Of a stretch of DNA of 64,000 nt, positions 1-9,403 are shown piece by piece. The translations under genes were made by a program, and so were the position numbers. The notes beneath the pieces are model-generated. The model was not told where the DNA came from and searched no databases. It saw only the letters and a list, made by a program, of their open reading frames with translations. Source of the DNA: JBAXTE01 sp037130365 (lineage in GTDB: Bacteria > Bacteroidota > Bacteroidia > Bacteroidales > WCHB1-69); the NCBI GenBank assembly GCA_037130365.1, contig JBAXTE010000016.1, forward strand, positions 21,601-85,600, read 5' to 3'. The number at the start of each line of letters is the position of its first letter. The first letter of the stretch is position 1.

Positions 1-466
1 CAGCAAAATTAGCCTCTTCGAGATAGTCTTTCACCATTTTCGCTCTCCCAGGATTTGTATTTGGCAGGTTTAGATACGTTTCAAAATGTGCTACCGCTTC
101 TTGATATTTTTGACATTGTAACTCCTGTAAACCAGCTAAATAAAATGTTGGTGGATAATATTCTTCGTCAATTCTAAGAGCATTATAATACGAAATTAGT
201 GCATTTTTGCAATCGCCCATATACATATAGCAATCACCTTTTACAATCCATGCATCAATAAATTCGGGATCAACAGTGGTAGCTACATTTAAAAAAACGA
301 TTGCAACTTCAAACTTTTTTTGTTCGACTGCTTCCACTCCCTTTTCATAATTTTTCTTTGCTTTCGACGATTTTGTTCTCAGTTTTCTTCCTGCTGGCTG
401 TGCGAGAGAACTAATTACGATAGAAAATATAATACAGAGTGATATTAATTTAGCAAAATACTTCAT
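1..466 (-). CDS. TPR-containing secreted protein (5' part only, runs off window start)
   Basis: The minus-strand frame opens with an ATG at 466 and stays open to base 1, giving about 155 residues, so the C-terminus lies outside the window. Residues 1-22 form a signal peptide with a hydrophobic core and an Ala-Gln cleavage region. Residues about 35-140 read as tetratricopeptide helices, with pairs such as AIVFLNVATTVDPEF and ALISYYNALRIDEEY. In Bacteroidota this start often belongs to large TPR-PD40-OmpA envelope proteins, but the C-terminal part needed to say so is missing. queE lies 22 nt upstream in the same direction, so the two may share a transcript. The function is not determined. Confidence 0.75.
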   Translation of the reverse strand, partial: MKYFAKLISLCIIFSIVISSLAQPAGRKLRTKSSKAKKNYEKGVEAVEQKKFEVAIVFLNVATTVDPEFIDAWIVKGDCYMYMGDCKNALISYYNALRIDEEYYPPTFYLAGLQELQCQKYQEAVAHFETYLNLPNTNPGRAKMVKDYLEEANFA

Positions 467-488
467 CTTTAAAACTTTCAGAATGTTA

Positions 489-1112
489 CTATGGAATTCG
501 CATGTATTTATGACTTTGCAAGGAAATTTGCCATTTTGGATGATTTAATATATAATCAACTATTTTAGGCATCATCAGATCAATCTTACTCCATTCGGGT
601 TGAAGATACAAGAAGCAATCTTCTCTAACCAAAATTGCATTTTCTTCGGCCCATTCAAAATCAGAATCATCAGAAATAATCACTTTTAGCTCATGAGCTT
701 TGATAATTTCGCTCTCTAATGGATGGCTAATTTTTTTTGGCGATATACAAATCCAATCCCACATACCCGTAATCACCTCAGAACCTGAAGTTTCCAAAAA
801 TGTCTCAAACCCAATACGCTTTAAATTTGAAGTAAGATATGTTAAATTGTATAATGCTGGTTCGCCACCAGTAACTACTACTGAACGTGCAGAAAATTGT
901 AAAGCGTTATTAATCACAATGTCAGCACTAATTAATGGATGCAAATCCGCATTCCATGATTCTTTAACATCGCACCAATGGCAACCCACATCGCATCCGC
1001 CAACACGAATAAAATATGCTGCCTTTCCTGTATTTCGCCCCTCGCCTTGCAACGAATAAAATTCTTCCATAATTGGCAAAAGTTTGCCTTGCGATAACAA
1101 TAATTCCTGCAT
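489..1112 (-). CDS. queE: 7-carboxy-7-deazaguanine synthase (radical SAM)
   Basis: This 207-aa protein is of QueE length. It should convert 6-carboxytetrahydropterin to 7-carboxy-7-deazaguanine in the queuosine/preQ0 pathway of tRNA modification. The radical SAM cluster motif CX3CX2C is seen in GGCDVGCHWCDVKESW (about residues 39-54). It is preceded by the EEFYSLQGEG segment typical of the family and followed by a VVVTGGEP SAM-binding strand. The Met at 1112 is accepted because the segment before EEFYSLQ has the usual length. No other queuosine gene is in the window. The 95-aa antisense-frame reading across its start is a shadow. Confidence 0.93.
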   Translation of the reverse strand: MQELLLSQGKLLPIMEEFYSLQGEGRNTGKAAYFIRVGGCDVGCHWCDVKESWNADLHPLISADIVINNALQFSARSVVVTGGEPALYNLTYLTSNLKRIGFETFLETSGSEVITGMWDWICISPKKISHPLESEIIKAHELKVIISDDSDFEWAEENAILVREDCFLYLQPEWSKIDLMMPKIVDYILNHPKWQISLQSHKYMRIP

Positions 1113-1370
1113 GAAAATTCTTTAAATATGAATATTTTCTTATTAATTTAATTAAGAAAATTAACGACCAACTACCCTTAATTGGCAAAATCAAATTATT
1201 AAGCATCACAAAAGTATTAAAAAAAACTTCACCTATAAATATTGATTTCAATTAATCAATTAATAGGCAACAAAACATAAATATTTATTGTCTAAAGATA
1301 GGTTTATAAATAATAAATTATTACTTTAGCTCAAAAATATGGGTTAATTATTTTTATAAGAGGGGAAATT

Positions 1371-1964
1371 ATGAAGAAAATTGTTTTTTTATTATTAATA
1401 ATTGCATATTGTGGCTATTTCAACGATGTATTTAGTCAAACGCAAAAAGATAAAAACTCAACGATTAACCAAACACATCAAATCAAAACATTTCCTGCAG
1501 ATAGCATTATAACAAAGCAGTGGAAACCATATACTGTTGCTGATTCTTTACTTTTTAATGGAATTCAACGCTATAATTTACCAAATTCTACTTTCAGTAT
1601 TATACCCCCAAAAACTTTTAGACTTGATAATAGTGGAAATCTTGTTCATGATTGGACTGGAGCTTCAATTCAAATTAAGATAATCAATACTGATTATTTA
1701 GCTTTGGTTAAAAGCACAAAAAAAGAGACTTTTGAAAAACAAGGTTTTTCTTTCATTAATCAACAATCTATTAAAACAGATTTAGGAAAAGAAGCAACAC
1801 TTTATGTTATTGGATTTAAAGCTAATAATTACGAATACGAACGAGTTGTTTTTTTTATTGGCAACAACAATCGTACAGCTTGGGTAAGTGCAAATTATCC
1901 AGTAATTATGAAATCATTGTTATATGAAGTAATCGAACATAGTTTATTATCCATTGATTTATAG
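1371..1964 (+). CDS. secreted protein of unknown function
   Basis: This is a 197-aa protein with a signal peptide at residues 1-22 (positive start, hydrophobic core, FSQ cleavage region). The mature part shows no motif I recognise. It has a predicted mixed alpha/beta middle (IQIKIINTDYLALVKS...) and a strand-rich end. The start is supported by an unusually good purine-rich site, GAGGGG, a few bases upstream, which is rare among its neighbours. It ends 11 nt before the T9SS protein gene, so the two are probably co-transcribed. Function is unknown. Confidence 0.7.
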   Translation: MKKIVFLLLIIAYCGYFNDVFSQTQKDKNSTINQTHQIKTFPADSIITKQWKPYTVADSLLFNGIQRYNLPNSTFSIIPPKTFRLDNSGNLVHDWTGASIQIKIINTDYLALVKSTKKETFEKQGFSFINQQSIKTDLGKEATLYVIGFKANNYEYERVVFFIGNNNRTAWVSANYPVIMKSLLYEVIEHSLLSIDL

Positions 1965-1975
1965 AACAATATACT

Positions 1976-4810
1976 ATGAAAACAAAAATAATTAGTAATA
2001 TTTTTTTAGCACTTCTTTTCTGCATCTTTGGATTATCTGTTTATGGGCAAGTGGAAGAGCCAACAAATGATTTAAGTTGTGATATTCATTTTGATGCACA
2101 AAACAGAAATATGTGGGGTCCCGAAGGTGAACCTTTTAGCTTAGATTTTGATTATGACATCTTTTGGATTGAACCAAGTTTTAATCAATCTATTGGCGAC
2201 ATTTGGGAAGACCCAATTTTTGGATCTCAATGGGGAGCCATTGTAACGATTGATTTTTGGAGTTTATTAGGAAGTAGATTTAGCATGCATGGTTTTCAAA
2301 CTGGGCATGTTGATGTTACATATAATGCAGAAATAAATCACAATTTTCCAAATGATTTAACTTTTAATCCTGGTGAAACAATTACCGTTGAGTCAGACTG
2401 GGCTCCTTTGCCTGGTTGGGATTTATCCACACAGTTTCCTACAGCTGGTTGGGTCTCTCTTGACTTTTTTATTGGCATTCATTTTATGGTTAATGCTCAA
2501 ATATGTGTTGGTAGTTGCACTGATTTTAGTTTTGGCATCAACAATCCCACTCATCAGTACGACTCCATTAACATCTTTTATTTAAATACATTTACCGGTG
2601 AATACAATTATCCATGTGTCGTAAATAATATTCCTCAATTCTGTAGTGGTGATTTTCTTCCGATTATTATTCCCGACTTTTTCAATATTGGATTAACTGG
2701 TTATATTACAATTCCCTATGTTGAAACCACCGATTATCTTGGATCTGACAACTGTTTGCATGCTCATGGAGATAGCGCATGGTGGGGATTCCAGTTAGAC
2801 ATTATTCAATTTCTCTCACAAATTGCCACGTTCATTCCTCCACCAGCAGGACCAACGATATCAACCATTTTAAGCTATCTTAATGGCTCTTATGAAATCA
2901 TTCCTGGGGTTACAATCTCTTGGGATCTATTATCCATGGAGATAGGAATGGATAGTCATTTAACCCAAGATTTCACCTTTTGTCCCGATATTAAAACCAG
3001 GCTCACTTTTCCCACACCGGTCAGCTACACCGAGGTGGATGCCAATGGAGCCATTGTTACTCAAGGAACAAATAATATTGTTATATATAATACGGGAAAC
3101 GATTTAAATTTCACTTACCCTTGTTGGGGTTGGCCTAACATGCCGATTCAAGTTGACAATATTTTTGGTAACAACTTTACAAATCACACTTGGGACAGTA
3201 TAGCTTTTTGGTTCCATATCAGTGTTTTAACAATAACTGTTCAGATTCAATTGGGACCTATAGATGGGGCAATCGCTCCTTTAGAATTACCAGAACTCAT
3301 TCTCGATGTTCCCACTCCATGTCCTAACAATCCTGATTCTACTTGCTACACTCAAATCAGTTCTGATTCATTGGTAACACCGCCTGTAAATACTCCAGAT
3401 ATTGATTTTTCATGGAGCTTTGGTCCATTATACGAAAATACTTTTCCTCTAGGATATCTTCCTTTAACTTGGTTTAATCAAACTTGGACTCTGCTTCCAG
3501 TTATCGATACTATTTGTGGTATTGTAAATATTATTCCTAATCCCGAAATGCAAATGGATTTAGATTTTTGTACTCCATTAATTTGTTGGGGAGATTCAAC
3601 TGCTTGTATTAACGCTATTGTTCAAAATGGAACGCCTCCTTTTACATATAATTGGTCAACAGGAATAAGCAATACTTTAAACGGACGAATTGATTCACTA
3701 ACAAATATTCCATTAGGCTTTTATTCTGTAACGGTAACAGATGCTAGCGGTTGTTCATTAACAGATACGCTCACTGTTTCGCCAATTGATCCACCACTTC
3801 ATCTTGATCTTGCCAAAATTGACGTTACCTGTCTTCATGGAAGTGATGGCGTACTTACAGCACTCCCTAGCGGAGGAACACCAAATTTTCAATATCTTTG
3901 GGTTCCAACAAACTTACATACTGCAACTATAGGATCGTTAACTGCTGGTGCATATTGCGTTACAGTTACTGATGCATTAGGGTGTACAATAACCGCATGT
4001 GATTCATTGATTGAATTACACCCACTTCCTCCAGTAAATATTTCTTCTGACATAACCGAAGGATGCGAACCTTTATCAGTTCAGTTTTACGAAAATTCTC
4101 CATTAGAAGGTCAAACATATAATTGGAATTTCTACAATGAACCTCCCTCAACATTAAGAGATCCAATTCATACCTATACCAACGATGGCACTTATGATGT
4201 CACATTAACTGTTACCTCCGTTTATGGCTGTGATTCTGTATTGACAATTTATCAAATGATTACAGTATGGCCTAAACCAGATGCTGCATTCACTCAATTT
4301 CCAACAAGTGTAGATTTAATTGATCCACAAGTGTTTTTCCACAACAATTCAACTGCATTAACTCAAAATTTATGGGATTTTGGAGACAGCACAATCAGTT
4401 CCGAAGTTCATCCAATTCATAGATACACAAATCCTGGACAATACACTGTAACATTAATTGTTGCAACTGGCCAAGGTTGTTTAGATACTGCTACTTATCA
4501 ATATATACATGTTAGCGATTATTGGACAATTTATGTTCCAACTGCATTTACACCAACAGGAGATAATCAAAATGATGATTTCCGTCCAATCCATCATAAT
4601 CTTTCTTTAAAAGGCTATAATTTTAAAATATTTGACCGTTGGGGAGAATTAGTTTTTGAAACAACAGATCCATTTAAAGGCTGGGATGGTTCGGTAAAAG
4701 GGACAAAGGTTAAAACAACCACATTGTTTACTTGGACATTAGTTTTTAGAGATTTGAATAATTTATTAAGAAAGATGAATGGTTATGTTACCATTGTTGT
4801 ACCTTACTAA
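1976..4810 (+). CDS. large cell-surface protein with SprB and PKD repeats and T9SS type B sorting domain
   Basis: This 944-aa secreted protein has a signal peptide at residues 1-24 (cleavage after VYGQ). About 500 residues of strand-rich sequence follow without a recognised family. Two SprB-type repeats lie at about 531-690, each ending in a YxVTVTDxxGC motif. Two PKD-like domains lie at about 690-850 (YNWNFYNEPPS..., LWDFGDSTIS...). The last ~90 residues match the type B C-terminal sorting domain (gliding-motility-associated domain): VPTAFTPTGDNQNDDF, then FKIFDRWGELVFET and GWDG. Such proteins are exported through the outer membrane by the type IX system and stay at or near the surface. Adhesion is a family-based guess. 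It is probably co-transcribed with the secreted protein upstream and ends at a strong terminator. Confidence 0.88.
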   Translation: MKTKIISNIFLALLFCIFGLSVYGQVEEPTNDLSCDIHFDAQNRNMWGPEGEPFSLDFDYDIFWIEPSFNQSIGDIWEDPIFGSQWGAIVTIDFWSLLGSRFSMHGFQTGHVDVTYNAEINHNFPNDLTFNPGETITVESDWAPLPGWDLSTQFPTAGWVSLDFFIGIHFMVNAQICVGSCTDFSFGINNPTHQYDSINIFYLNTFTGEYNYPCVVNNIPQFCSGDFLPIIIPDFFNIGLTGYITIPYVETTDYLGSDNCLHAHGDSAWWGFQLDIIQFLSQIATFIPPPAGPTISTILSYLNGSYEIIPGVTISWDLLSMEIGMDSHLTQDFTFCPDIKTRLTFPTPVSYTEVDANGAIVTQGTNNIVIYNTGNDLNFTYPCWGWPNMPIQVDNIFGNNFTNHTWDSIAFWFHISVLTITVQIQLGPIDGAIAPLELPELILDVPTPCPNNPDSTCYTQISSDSLVTPPVNTPDIDFSWSFGPLYENTFPLGYLPLTWFNQTWTLLPVIDTICGIVNIIPNPEMQMDLDFCTPLICWGDSTACINAIVQNGTPPFTYNWSTGISNTLNGRIDSLTNIPLGFYSVTVTDASGCSLTDTLTVSPIDPPLHLDLAKIDVTCLHGSDGVLTALPSGGTPNFQYLWVPTNLHTATIGSLTAGAYCVTVTDALGCTITACDSLIELHPLPPVNISSDITEGCEPLSVQFYENSPLEGQTYNWNFYNEPPSTLRDPIHTYTNDGTYDVTLTVTSVYGCDSVLTIYQMITVWPKPDAAFTQFPTSVDLIDPQVFFHNNSTALTQNLWDFGDSTISSEVHPIHRYTNPGQYTVTLIVATGQGCLDTATYQYIHVSDYWTIYVPTAFTPTGDNQNDDFRPIHHNLSLKGYNFKIFDRWGELVFETTDPFKGWDGSVKGTKVKTTTLFTWTLVFRDLNNLLRKMNGYVTIVVPY

Positions 4811-4818
4811 TATCTTCT

Positions 4819-4868
4819 ACATCATAAAAAAAGAGACTGCCAAACGACAGTCTCTTTTTTTATGATGT
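4819..4868. terminator. perfect 21-bp hairpin, two-way terminator between convergent genes
   Basis: The arms at 4819-4839 and 4848-4868 are exact reverse complements (21 bp) around an 8-nt loop. The A/T runs give a U-tract on either strand. It lies between the plus-strand T9SS gene (ends 4810) and the minus-strand enolase gene (ends 4878), so it can stop both transcripts. Confidence 0.93.
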
Positions 4869-4877
4869 AAAATCAAA

Positions 4878-6170
4878 TTATTTTTTTGCATATTTAAATT
4901 TTGGCCCAACAAATATTGCATTTTCACCCAACATCTCCTCGATACGCAATAACTGATTGTATTTTGCAATTCTATCGGTTCTGCTTGCTGATCCAGTTTT
5001 AATCAACCCAGAATTCATTGCTACAGCTAAATCAGCTAAGAATGTATCTTCTGTTTCACCAGAGCGATGACTAATTATAGCAGTATAACCATTTCTGTAT
5101 GCCATATTAATTGCATTGATAGTTTCGGTTACCGTGCCTATTTGGTTCAATTTTATAAGAATAGAATTAGCTACACCAAGTTCAATACCTTTTTCAAAAA
5201 TCGAAGTATTTGTTACAAAAAGATCATCTCCAACTAACTGAACTTTATCTCCAATGGCATTGGTTAACAACTTCCAACCATCCCAATCATTCTCAGCAAT
5301 ACCATCTTCGATAGAAATAATTGGAAATTTCTCAGTCCAAGATTTAAGATAATCTACCATTTGAGCTGAAGTTAATTTATTGCCTGTTGACCATTTAAAA
5401 TGATACATCTTTTCTTCTTCATTATAAAATTCTGAAGAGGCAACATCCAATGCAATAAATACATCTTTTCCAGCAACATAACCAGCTTTTTCAATCGCTT
5501 TAACAATTAGCTCAACAGCTTCTTCGTTAGAGCCAAGGTTAGGTGCAAATCCACCTTCATCACCAACATTTGTCGACAACCCTTTTTCTTTTAAAACTGT
5601 TTTGAGATTATGAAATACTTCAACACCCATACGAATAGCATCGCTAAATGTTTCTGCACCTACAGGCATAATCATAAATTCTTGAAAGTCAACACTATTA
5701 TCAGCATGTGAACCGCCATTAATAATGTTCATCATCGGAATTGGGAGTGTATTTGCATTAACTCCGCCTAAGTATCTGAACAAAGGTTGACCTGTTTCTA
5801 TGGCAGCAGCTTGAGCACAAGCCATTGAAACAGCGAGCATAGCATTAGCACCAAGTTTTGATTTATTTGGTGTGCCATCAATCTCAATCATTTTTTTATC
5901 AATTTCTGCCTGATCGGTCACAATAAAACCTCTAAGTTCTTCTGCTAAAATAGTATTTACATTACTTACGGCATTAAGAACCCCTTTACCAAGATAATAA
6001 CGTGCATCATTATCTCTCAGTTCCACAGCTTCCAGAGTACCAGTAGAAGCACCTGATGGAACAGAAGCGCGACCAATAATTCCTTCTTGCGTCATTACAT
6101 CTACTTCAACAGTAGGATTTCCTCTGGAATCAAGGATTTGGCGAGCAAAAATATTTACAATTTGACTCAT
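4878..6170 (-). CDS. eno: enolase
   Basis: This 430-aa protein is full family length and interconverts 2-phosphoglycerate and phosphoenolpyruvate in glycolysis. Family motifs visible in order: SRGNPTVEVD near the N-terminus, GGSHADN and the SIEDG metal-ligand segment, GDDLFVTN, the LIKLNQIGTVTE signature containing the catalytic lysine, and SHRSGETEDT. It follows the ribosomal alpha block but has its own -7 element at 6216-6223 and is separated from rplQ by a terminator. It is therefore probably transcribed independently. Confidence 0.98.
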   Translation of the reverse strand: MSQIVNIFARQILDSRGNPTVEVDVMTQEGIIGRASVPSGASTGTLEAVELRDNDARYYLGKGVLNAVSNVNTILAEELRGFIVTDQAEIDKKMIEIDGTPNKSKLGANAMLAVSMACAQAAAIETGQPLFRYLGGVNANTLPIPMMNIINGGSHADNSVDFQEFMIMPVGAETFSDAIRMGVEVFHNLKTVLKEKGLSTNVGDEGGFAPNLGSNEEAVELIVKAIEKAGYVAGKDVFIALDVASSEFYNEEEKMYHFKWSTGNKLTSAQMVDYLKSWTEKFPIISIEDGIAENDWDGWKLLTNAIGDKVQLVGDDLFVTNTSIFEKGIELGVANSILIKLNQIGTVTETINAINMAYRNGYTAIISHRSGETEDTFLADLAVAMNSGLIKTGSASRTDRIAKYNQLLRIEEMLGENAIFVGPKFKYAKK

Positions 6171-6215
6171 ATTAAATATAGTTTAAATGGTTTGATTTTT
6201 AAAATCTGATTTTGG

Positions 6216-6223
6216 CAAAAATA
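6216..6223 (-). promoter_or_regulatory. -7 promoter element of eno
   Basis: Read on the minus strand the bases are TATTTTTG, an exact fit to the Bacteroidota -7 consensus TAnnTTTG, 46 nt before the enolase ATG. No good -33 TTTG is visible at the usual distance because the ribosomal terminator occupies that stretch. Confidence 0.5.
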
Positions 6224-6229
6224 CAAAAA

Positions 6230-6262
6230 AAAACGGATTGAATTTAAGAATCAATCCGTTTT
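6230..6262 (-). terminator. terminator of the ribosomal protein cluster
   Basis: Arms AAAACGGATTG (6230-6240) and CAATCCGTTTT (6252-6262) pair perfectly over 11 bp. On the minus strand the hairpin is followed by a long U run (complement of the A-run at 6224-6233). It lies 22 nt past the rplQ stop. Confidence 0.85.
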
Positions 6263-6283
6263 GAATAAAAAGAAATTCAAATA

Positions 6284-6772
6284 TTATTCTTTTACATCTT
6301 CAATTTGAGATGGTTCAGAAGTTTTATCAGCAACGTCAGTTTTTTTCTTAGCTGCACTACGACGAGTTTTTGGTTTAGCTTCTTGAACTTCTTTTTTAGC
6401 AACAGTGTATGTTTCGTTATAATCAACTAATTCAATAAAACACATTTCAGCATTATCGCCCAAACGATTTCCTGTTTTTAAAATTCGAGTATAACCGCCC
6501 GGACGGTTTGCTATTTTAATAGCGATATCTCTAAAAAGTTCAGTTACAGCATATTTATCTTGTAAATAACTAAAAACCAAACGTCTTGATTGAGTAGTAT
6601 CATCTTTTCCTCTATTGATAAGCGGTTCAACAAATTTTCTCAAAGCTTTTGCTTTTGCTAAAGTCGTATTGATTCGTTTATGTAAGATGAGAGAAGAAGC
6701 CATGTTTGACAACATAGCATTGCGATGTGCACTTTTTCTACCCAAATGGTTTATTTTTTTACCGTGTCTCAT
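6284..6772 (-). CDS. rplQ: 50S ribosomal protein L17 with C-terminal extension
   Basis: Residues 1-115 are the conserved L17 fold, with the MRHGKKINHLGR start and the GGYTRILKTGNRLGDNAEM motif. The last ~45 residues are a charged Lys/Ala/Glu extension (KPKTRRSAAKKK...) of the sort common in Bacteroidota. L17 sits at the exit-tunnel side of the 50S subunit. It is the last gene of the cluster, 5 nt after rpoA, and is followed by the terminator at 6230-6262. Confidence 0.97.
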   Translation of the reverse strand: MRHGKKINHLGRKSAHRNAMLSNMASSLILHKRINTTLAKAKALRKFVEPLINRGKDDTTQSRRLVFSYLQDKYAVTELFRDIAIKIANRPGGYTRILKTGNRLGDNAEMCFIELVDYNETYTVAKKEVQEAKPKTRRSAAKKKTDVADKTSEPSQIEDVKE

Positions 6773-6777
6773 TGCTC

Positions 6778-7770
6778 TTAATCCTTATCTAATTTATATT
6801 TTGCTACATTCATTCCAAATTCAAGGTTTTTAGATTTAACTAAATCCTCGAGTTCGTTAAGTGATTTTTTGCCAAAATTTCTAAATTTAAGCAAATCATT
6901 TCTTTCGTACGATACTAAATCGCCAAGGGTTTCAACATCAGCTGCTTTAAGGCAATTAAGTGCTCTAACCGATAAGTCAAGGTCTGTAAGTTTAGCCTTT
7001 AACAATTGGCGAATATGCAATGATGTTTCATCAAATTCTTCATCAACTTCTTCAACTTCTTCTTCAAATGAAATTTTTTCATCTGAGAAAAGCATAAAAT
7101 GTTGAATTAATATTTTAGCTGCTTCTTTAAGTGCTTCTTTAGGATGGATTGAACCATCTGTATCAATTTCAAGAATCAACTTTTCGAAGTCAGTTTTTTG
7201 TTCAACTCTAAAATTATCCACAATAACTTTTACATTGCGAATAGGAGTATGAATAGAGTCAATAACAATAACGCCAATACCACTATGAAGAGTTCTATTA
7301 TCTTCTGCCGCAATATAGCCACGTCCTTTATCTATTGTTAATTCAATAGACAACTTAACGTTGGATTCCATATGACAGATGATTAATTCAGGATTTAAAA
7401 CTTGAAAACTGTTTAAATATTTATTGATGTCTCCAGCTTTAAAAACGTCTTGTCCACTGATGTTAATAACAACTTTTTCGTTTGTAATAGAGTCAATTTG
7501 ATTCACTAGACGAACTTGTTTTAGATTTAAAACAATATCGGTAACATCTTCAATAACTCCAGGAATAGTTGCAAATTCTTGATCAACTCCTTCAACTTTT
7601 AAAGAAGTGATTGCATAACCTTCTAATGAGGACAAAAGGACTCTTCGCAAGGCATTACCGATAGTAATTCCGTATCCAGGTTGAAGAGGACGAAATTCGA
7701 AGACACCGCGCTTGTCACTTGCTTCAAGCATGATAACTTTATCGGGTTTTTGGAATGTTAATATAGCCAT
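6778..7770 (-). CDS. rpoA: DNA-directed RNA polymerase subunit alpha
   Basis: This is the 330-aa assembly scaffold of RNA polymerase. The N-terminal dimerisation and beta/beta'-binding domain is residues 1-230 (FRPLQPGYGITIGNALRRVLLSSLEG). A very acidic linker (FEEEVEEVDEEFDE, about 235-250) follows. The C-terminal domain (about 255-320) contains the helix-hairpin-helix LRNFGKKSLNEL-type motif, here FRNFGKKSLNELEDL, that binds UP elements and activators. It lies between rpsD and rplQ, the standard alpha-operon order. Confidence 0.98.
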   Translation of the reverse strand: MAILTFQKPDKVIMLEASDKRGVFEFRPLQPGYGITIGNALRRVLLSSLEGYAITSLKVEGVDQEFATIPGVIEDVTDIVLNLKQVRLVNQIDSITNEKVVINISGQDVFKAGDINKYLNSFQVLNPELIICHMESNVKLSIELTIDKGRGYIAAEDNRTLHSGIGVIVIDSIHTPIRNVKVIVDNFRVEQKTDFEKLILEIDTDGSIHPKEALKEAAKILIQHFMLFSDEKISFEEEVEEVDEEFDETSLHIRQLLKAKLTDLDLSVRALNCLKAADVETLGDLVSYERNDLLKFRNFGKKSLNELEDLVKSKNLEFGMNVAKYKLDKD

Positions 7771-7798
7771 GTTTATCCTTTTTTTAAAAATTCAATGA

Positions 7799-8407
7799 TT
7801 ATTTAGAGTATAACTCAACGATCAACTGTTCTTTGATATTTTCAGGGATCATATCTCTTTCTGGGTAACTAATAAATTTACCTGAATATGAACTTAAATC
7901 CCATTCTAACCATGGATATTTGCTATTCGAGCGAGCACCAATAGCATCAACAACCACTTCAAGAGATTTTGATTTTTCTCTTACAGAAACTACTTCACCT
8001 GGTTTCATTAAGTAAGATGGAATATTTACAACACTTCCATTTACTACAATGTGTTTATGTGAAACTAATTGACGAGCAGCAGCTCTTGTTGGAGCAATAC
8101 CCAAACGATAAACTACATTATCCAATCTTGCTTCTAATAATTTGAATAAATCATCACCAGTACGACCTTTCATACGAGCAGCTTGTTCGAATAATTTTCT
8201 AAACTGACGCTCTAAAATACCGTAAGTGTATTTTGCTTTTTGTTTTTCCATTAATTGGATACCATATTCTGATACTTTTCCACGTCTTCTGGATTGTCCG
8301 TGTTGTCCGGGTGGATAGTTCTTTTTTTCAAAATATTTATCAGGACCATAAATTGCTTCATGAAATTTACGTGCAATTCGAGTCTTAGGGCCTATATATC
8401 TTGCCAT
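7799..8407 (-). CDS. rpsD: 30S ribosomal protein S4
   Basis: This 202-aa protein binds 16S rRNA early in 30S assembly and in many bacteria also represses its own operon. The N-terminal part (MARYIGPKTRIARKF) lacks the zinc-binding cysteines found in some S4 proteins. The S4 RNA-binding domain is clear at about 93-155 (RLDNVVYRLGIAPTRAAARQLVSH). It lies between rpsK and rpoA. Confidence 0.98.
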   Translation of the reverse strand: MARYIGPKTRIARKFHEAIYGPDKYFEKKNYPPGQHGQSRRRGKVSEYGIQLMEKQKAKYTYGILERQFRKLFEQAARMKGRTGDDLFKLLEARLDNVVYRLGIAPTRAAARQLVSHKHIVVNGSVVNIPSYLMKPGEVVSVREKSKSLEVVVDAIGARSNSKYPWLEWDLSSYSGKFISYPERDMIPENIKEQLIVELYSK

Positions 8408-8434
8408 TTTGTTCTATTTTTTATGTTGTTAAAA

Positions 8435-8824
8435 TTAAACTCTTCTTCTTTTTGGAGGACGACAGCCATTGTGAGGTAATGGAGTTACATCCATAATTTC
8501 AGTAACTTCAATACCGGCTGAGTGAATAGTGCGAATAGCAGATTCTCTACCGGAACCAGGCCCTTTTACATAAACTTTCACTTTTCTTAAGCCTAAATCA
8601 TAAGCTACTTTAACACAATCTTGGGCTGCCATTTGTGCAGCATAAGGAGTGTTCTTTTTTGATCCTCGAAAGCCCATTTTTCCAGCAGAAGACCAAGAAA
8701 TAACTTGACCCTCATTGTTGGTTAGAGATACGATGACGTTATTAAAACTTGCCGAAACGTATGCTCTACCTGTTGCTTCAACTTTAACAACTCTTTTCTT
8801 TGTTACTTTAGAAGTTTTTGCCAT
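8435..8824 (-). CDS. rpsK: 30S ribosomal protein S11
   Basis: This 129-aa platform protein of the 30S subunit lies near the Shine-Dalgarno/anti-Shine-Dalgarno site. The family signature is complete, including GSKKNTPYAAQMAAQ, VKGPGSGRESAIR and the basic tail HNGCRPPKRRRV. It lies between rpsM and rpsD with 27- to 33-nt spacers. Confidence 0.98.
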   Translation of the reverse strand: MAKTSKVTKKRVVKVEATGRAYVSASFNNVIVSLTNNEGQVISWSSAGKMGFRGSKKNTPYAAQMAAQDCVKVAYDLGLRKVKVYVKGPGSGRESAIRTIHSAGIEVTEIMDVTPLPHNGCRPPKRRRV

Positions 8825-8857
8825 AATACGATTAATTACTCTTCTTTACGTTAATTA

Positions 8858-9232
8858 CTATTTAGTCGCTTTTTTCTTATTAGCAACTGTCTTTCTTTTA
8901 CCTTTACGGGTTCTTGCATTATTTTTAGTACTTTGACCGCGTAATGGGAGACCTAAACGATGACGAATTCCTCGGTATGAACCGATATCCATCAAACGTT
9001 TAATGTTTGTTTGTACTTCAGAGCGTAAGGCACCTTCTACTTTAATTTCTCCGATAATCAAACGAATTGAAGACAACTCATCATCGTCCCAATCTGTTAC
9101 TTTTTTATCATAATTTACGCCAGCTTGTGCTAATATTTTGCGTGCTGTGCTTCGTCCTATACCAAAGATATAGGTCAGTCCGATTTCTCCTCTTTTGTTG
9201 TTAGGTAAATCGACACCTGCAATTCTTGCCAT
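8858..9232 (-). CDS. rpsM: 30S ribosomal protein S13
   Basis: This 124-aa head protein contacts the P-site tRNA and forms intersubunit bridges. The MARIAGVDLPNNKRGEI start, the YIFGIGRSTARKIL helix-turn region and the HRLGLPLRGQSTKNNART tail are all typical. It follows rpmJ in the usual alpha-operon position. Confidence 0.98.
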   Translation of the reverse strand: MARIAGVDLPNNKRGEIGLTYIFGIGRSTARKILAQAGVNYDKKVTDWDDDELSSIRLIIGEIKVEGALRSEVQTNIKRLMDIGSYRGIRHRLGLPLRGQSTKNNARTRKGKRKTVANKKKATK

Positions 9233-9269
9233 ATAATTTACTTTTCTTTAATAAGTTACTACTTTATTT

Positions 9270-9386
9270 CTAACCTTGACGTTGTTTAAATCTAGGATTT
9301 TTTTTGTTTATCACAAATACGACCCCTTTCCGTCTCACTACCACACATTCAGGAGATCTTTTCTTTACCGATGCTCTAACTTTCAT
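9270..9386 (-). CDS. rpmJ: 50S ribosomal protein L36, zinc-free form
   Basis: A 38-codon frame starts at the ATG at 9386 and ends with TAG at 9270. It reads MKVRASVKKRSPEC... and ends NKKNPRFKQRQG, which is L36. Canonical L36 binds zinc through three Cys and one His. Here only the second Cys (position 14) remains, and Ser and Asn occupy the other Cys sites. This is therefore a C-minus form that cannot hold zinc in the usual way. It sits between infA and rpsM, as expected. Confidence 0.95.
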   Translation of the reverse strand: MKVRASVKKRSPECVVVRRKGVVFVINKKNPRFKQRQG

Positions 9387-9403
9387 TTTTTTTAATTTTT
9401 ATA

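Noticed and set aside
964..1251. 95-codon minus-strand frame over the queE start
   Set aside because: It overlaps the queE radical SAM motif in another frame and shows no domain.
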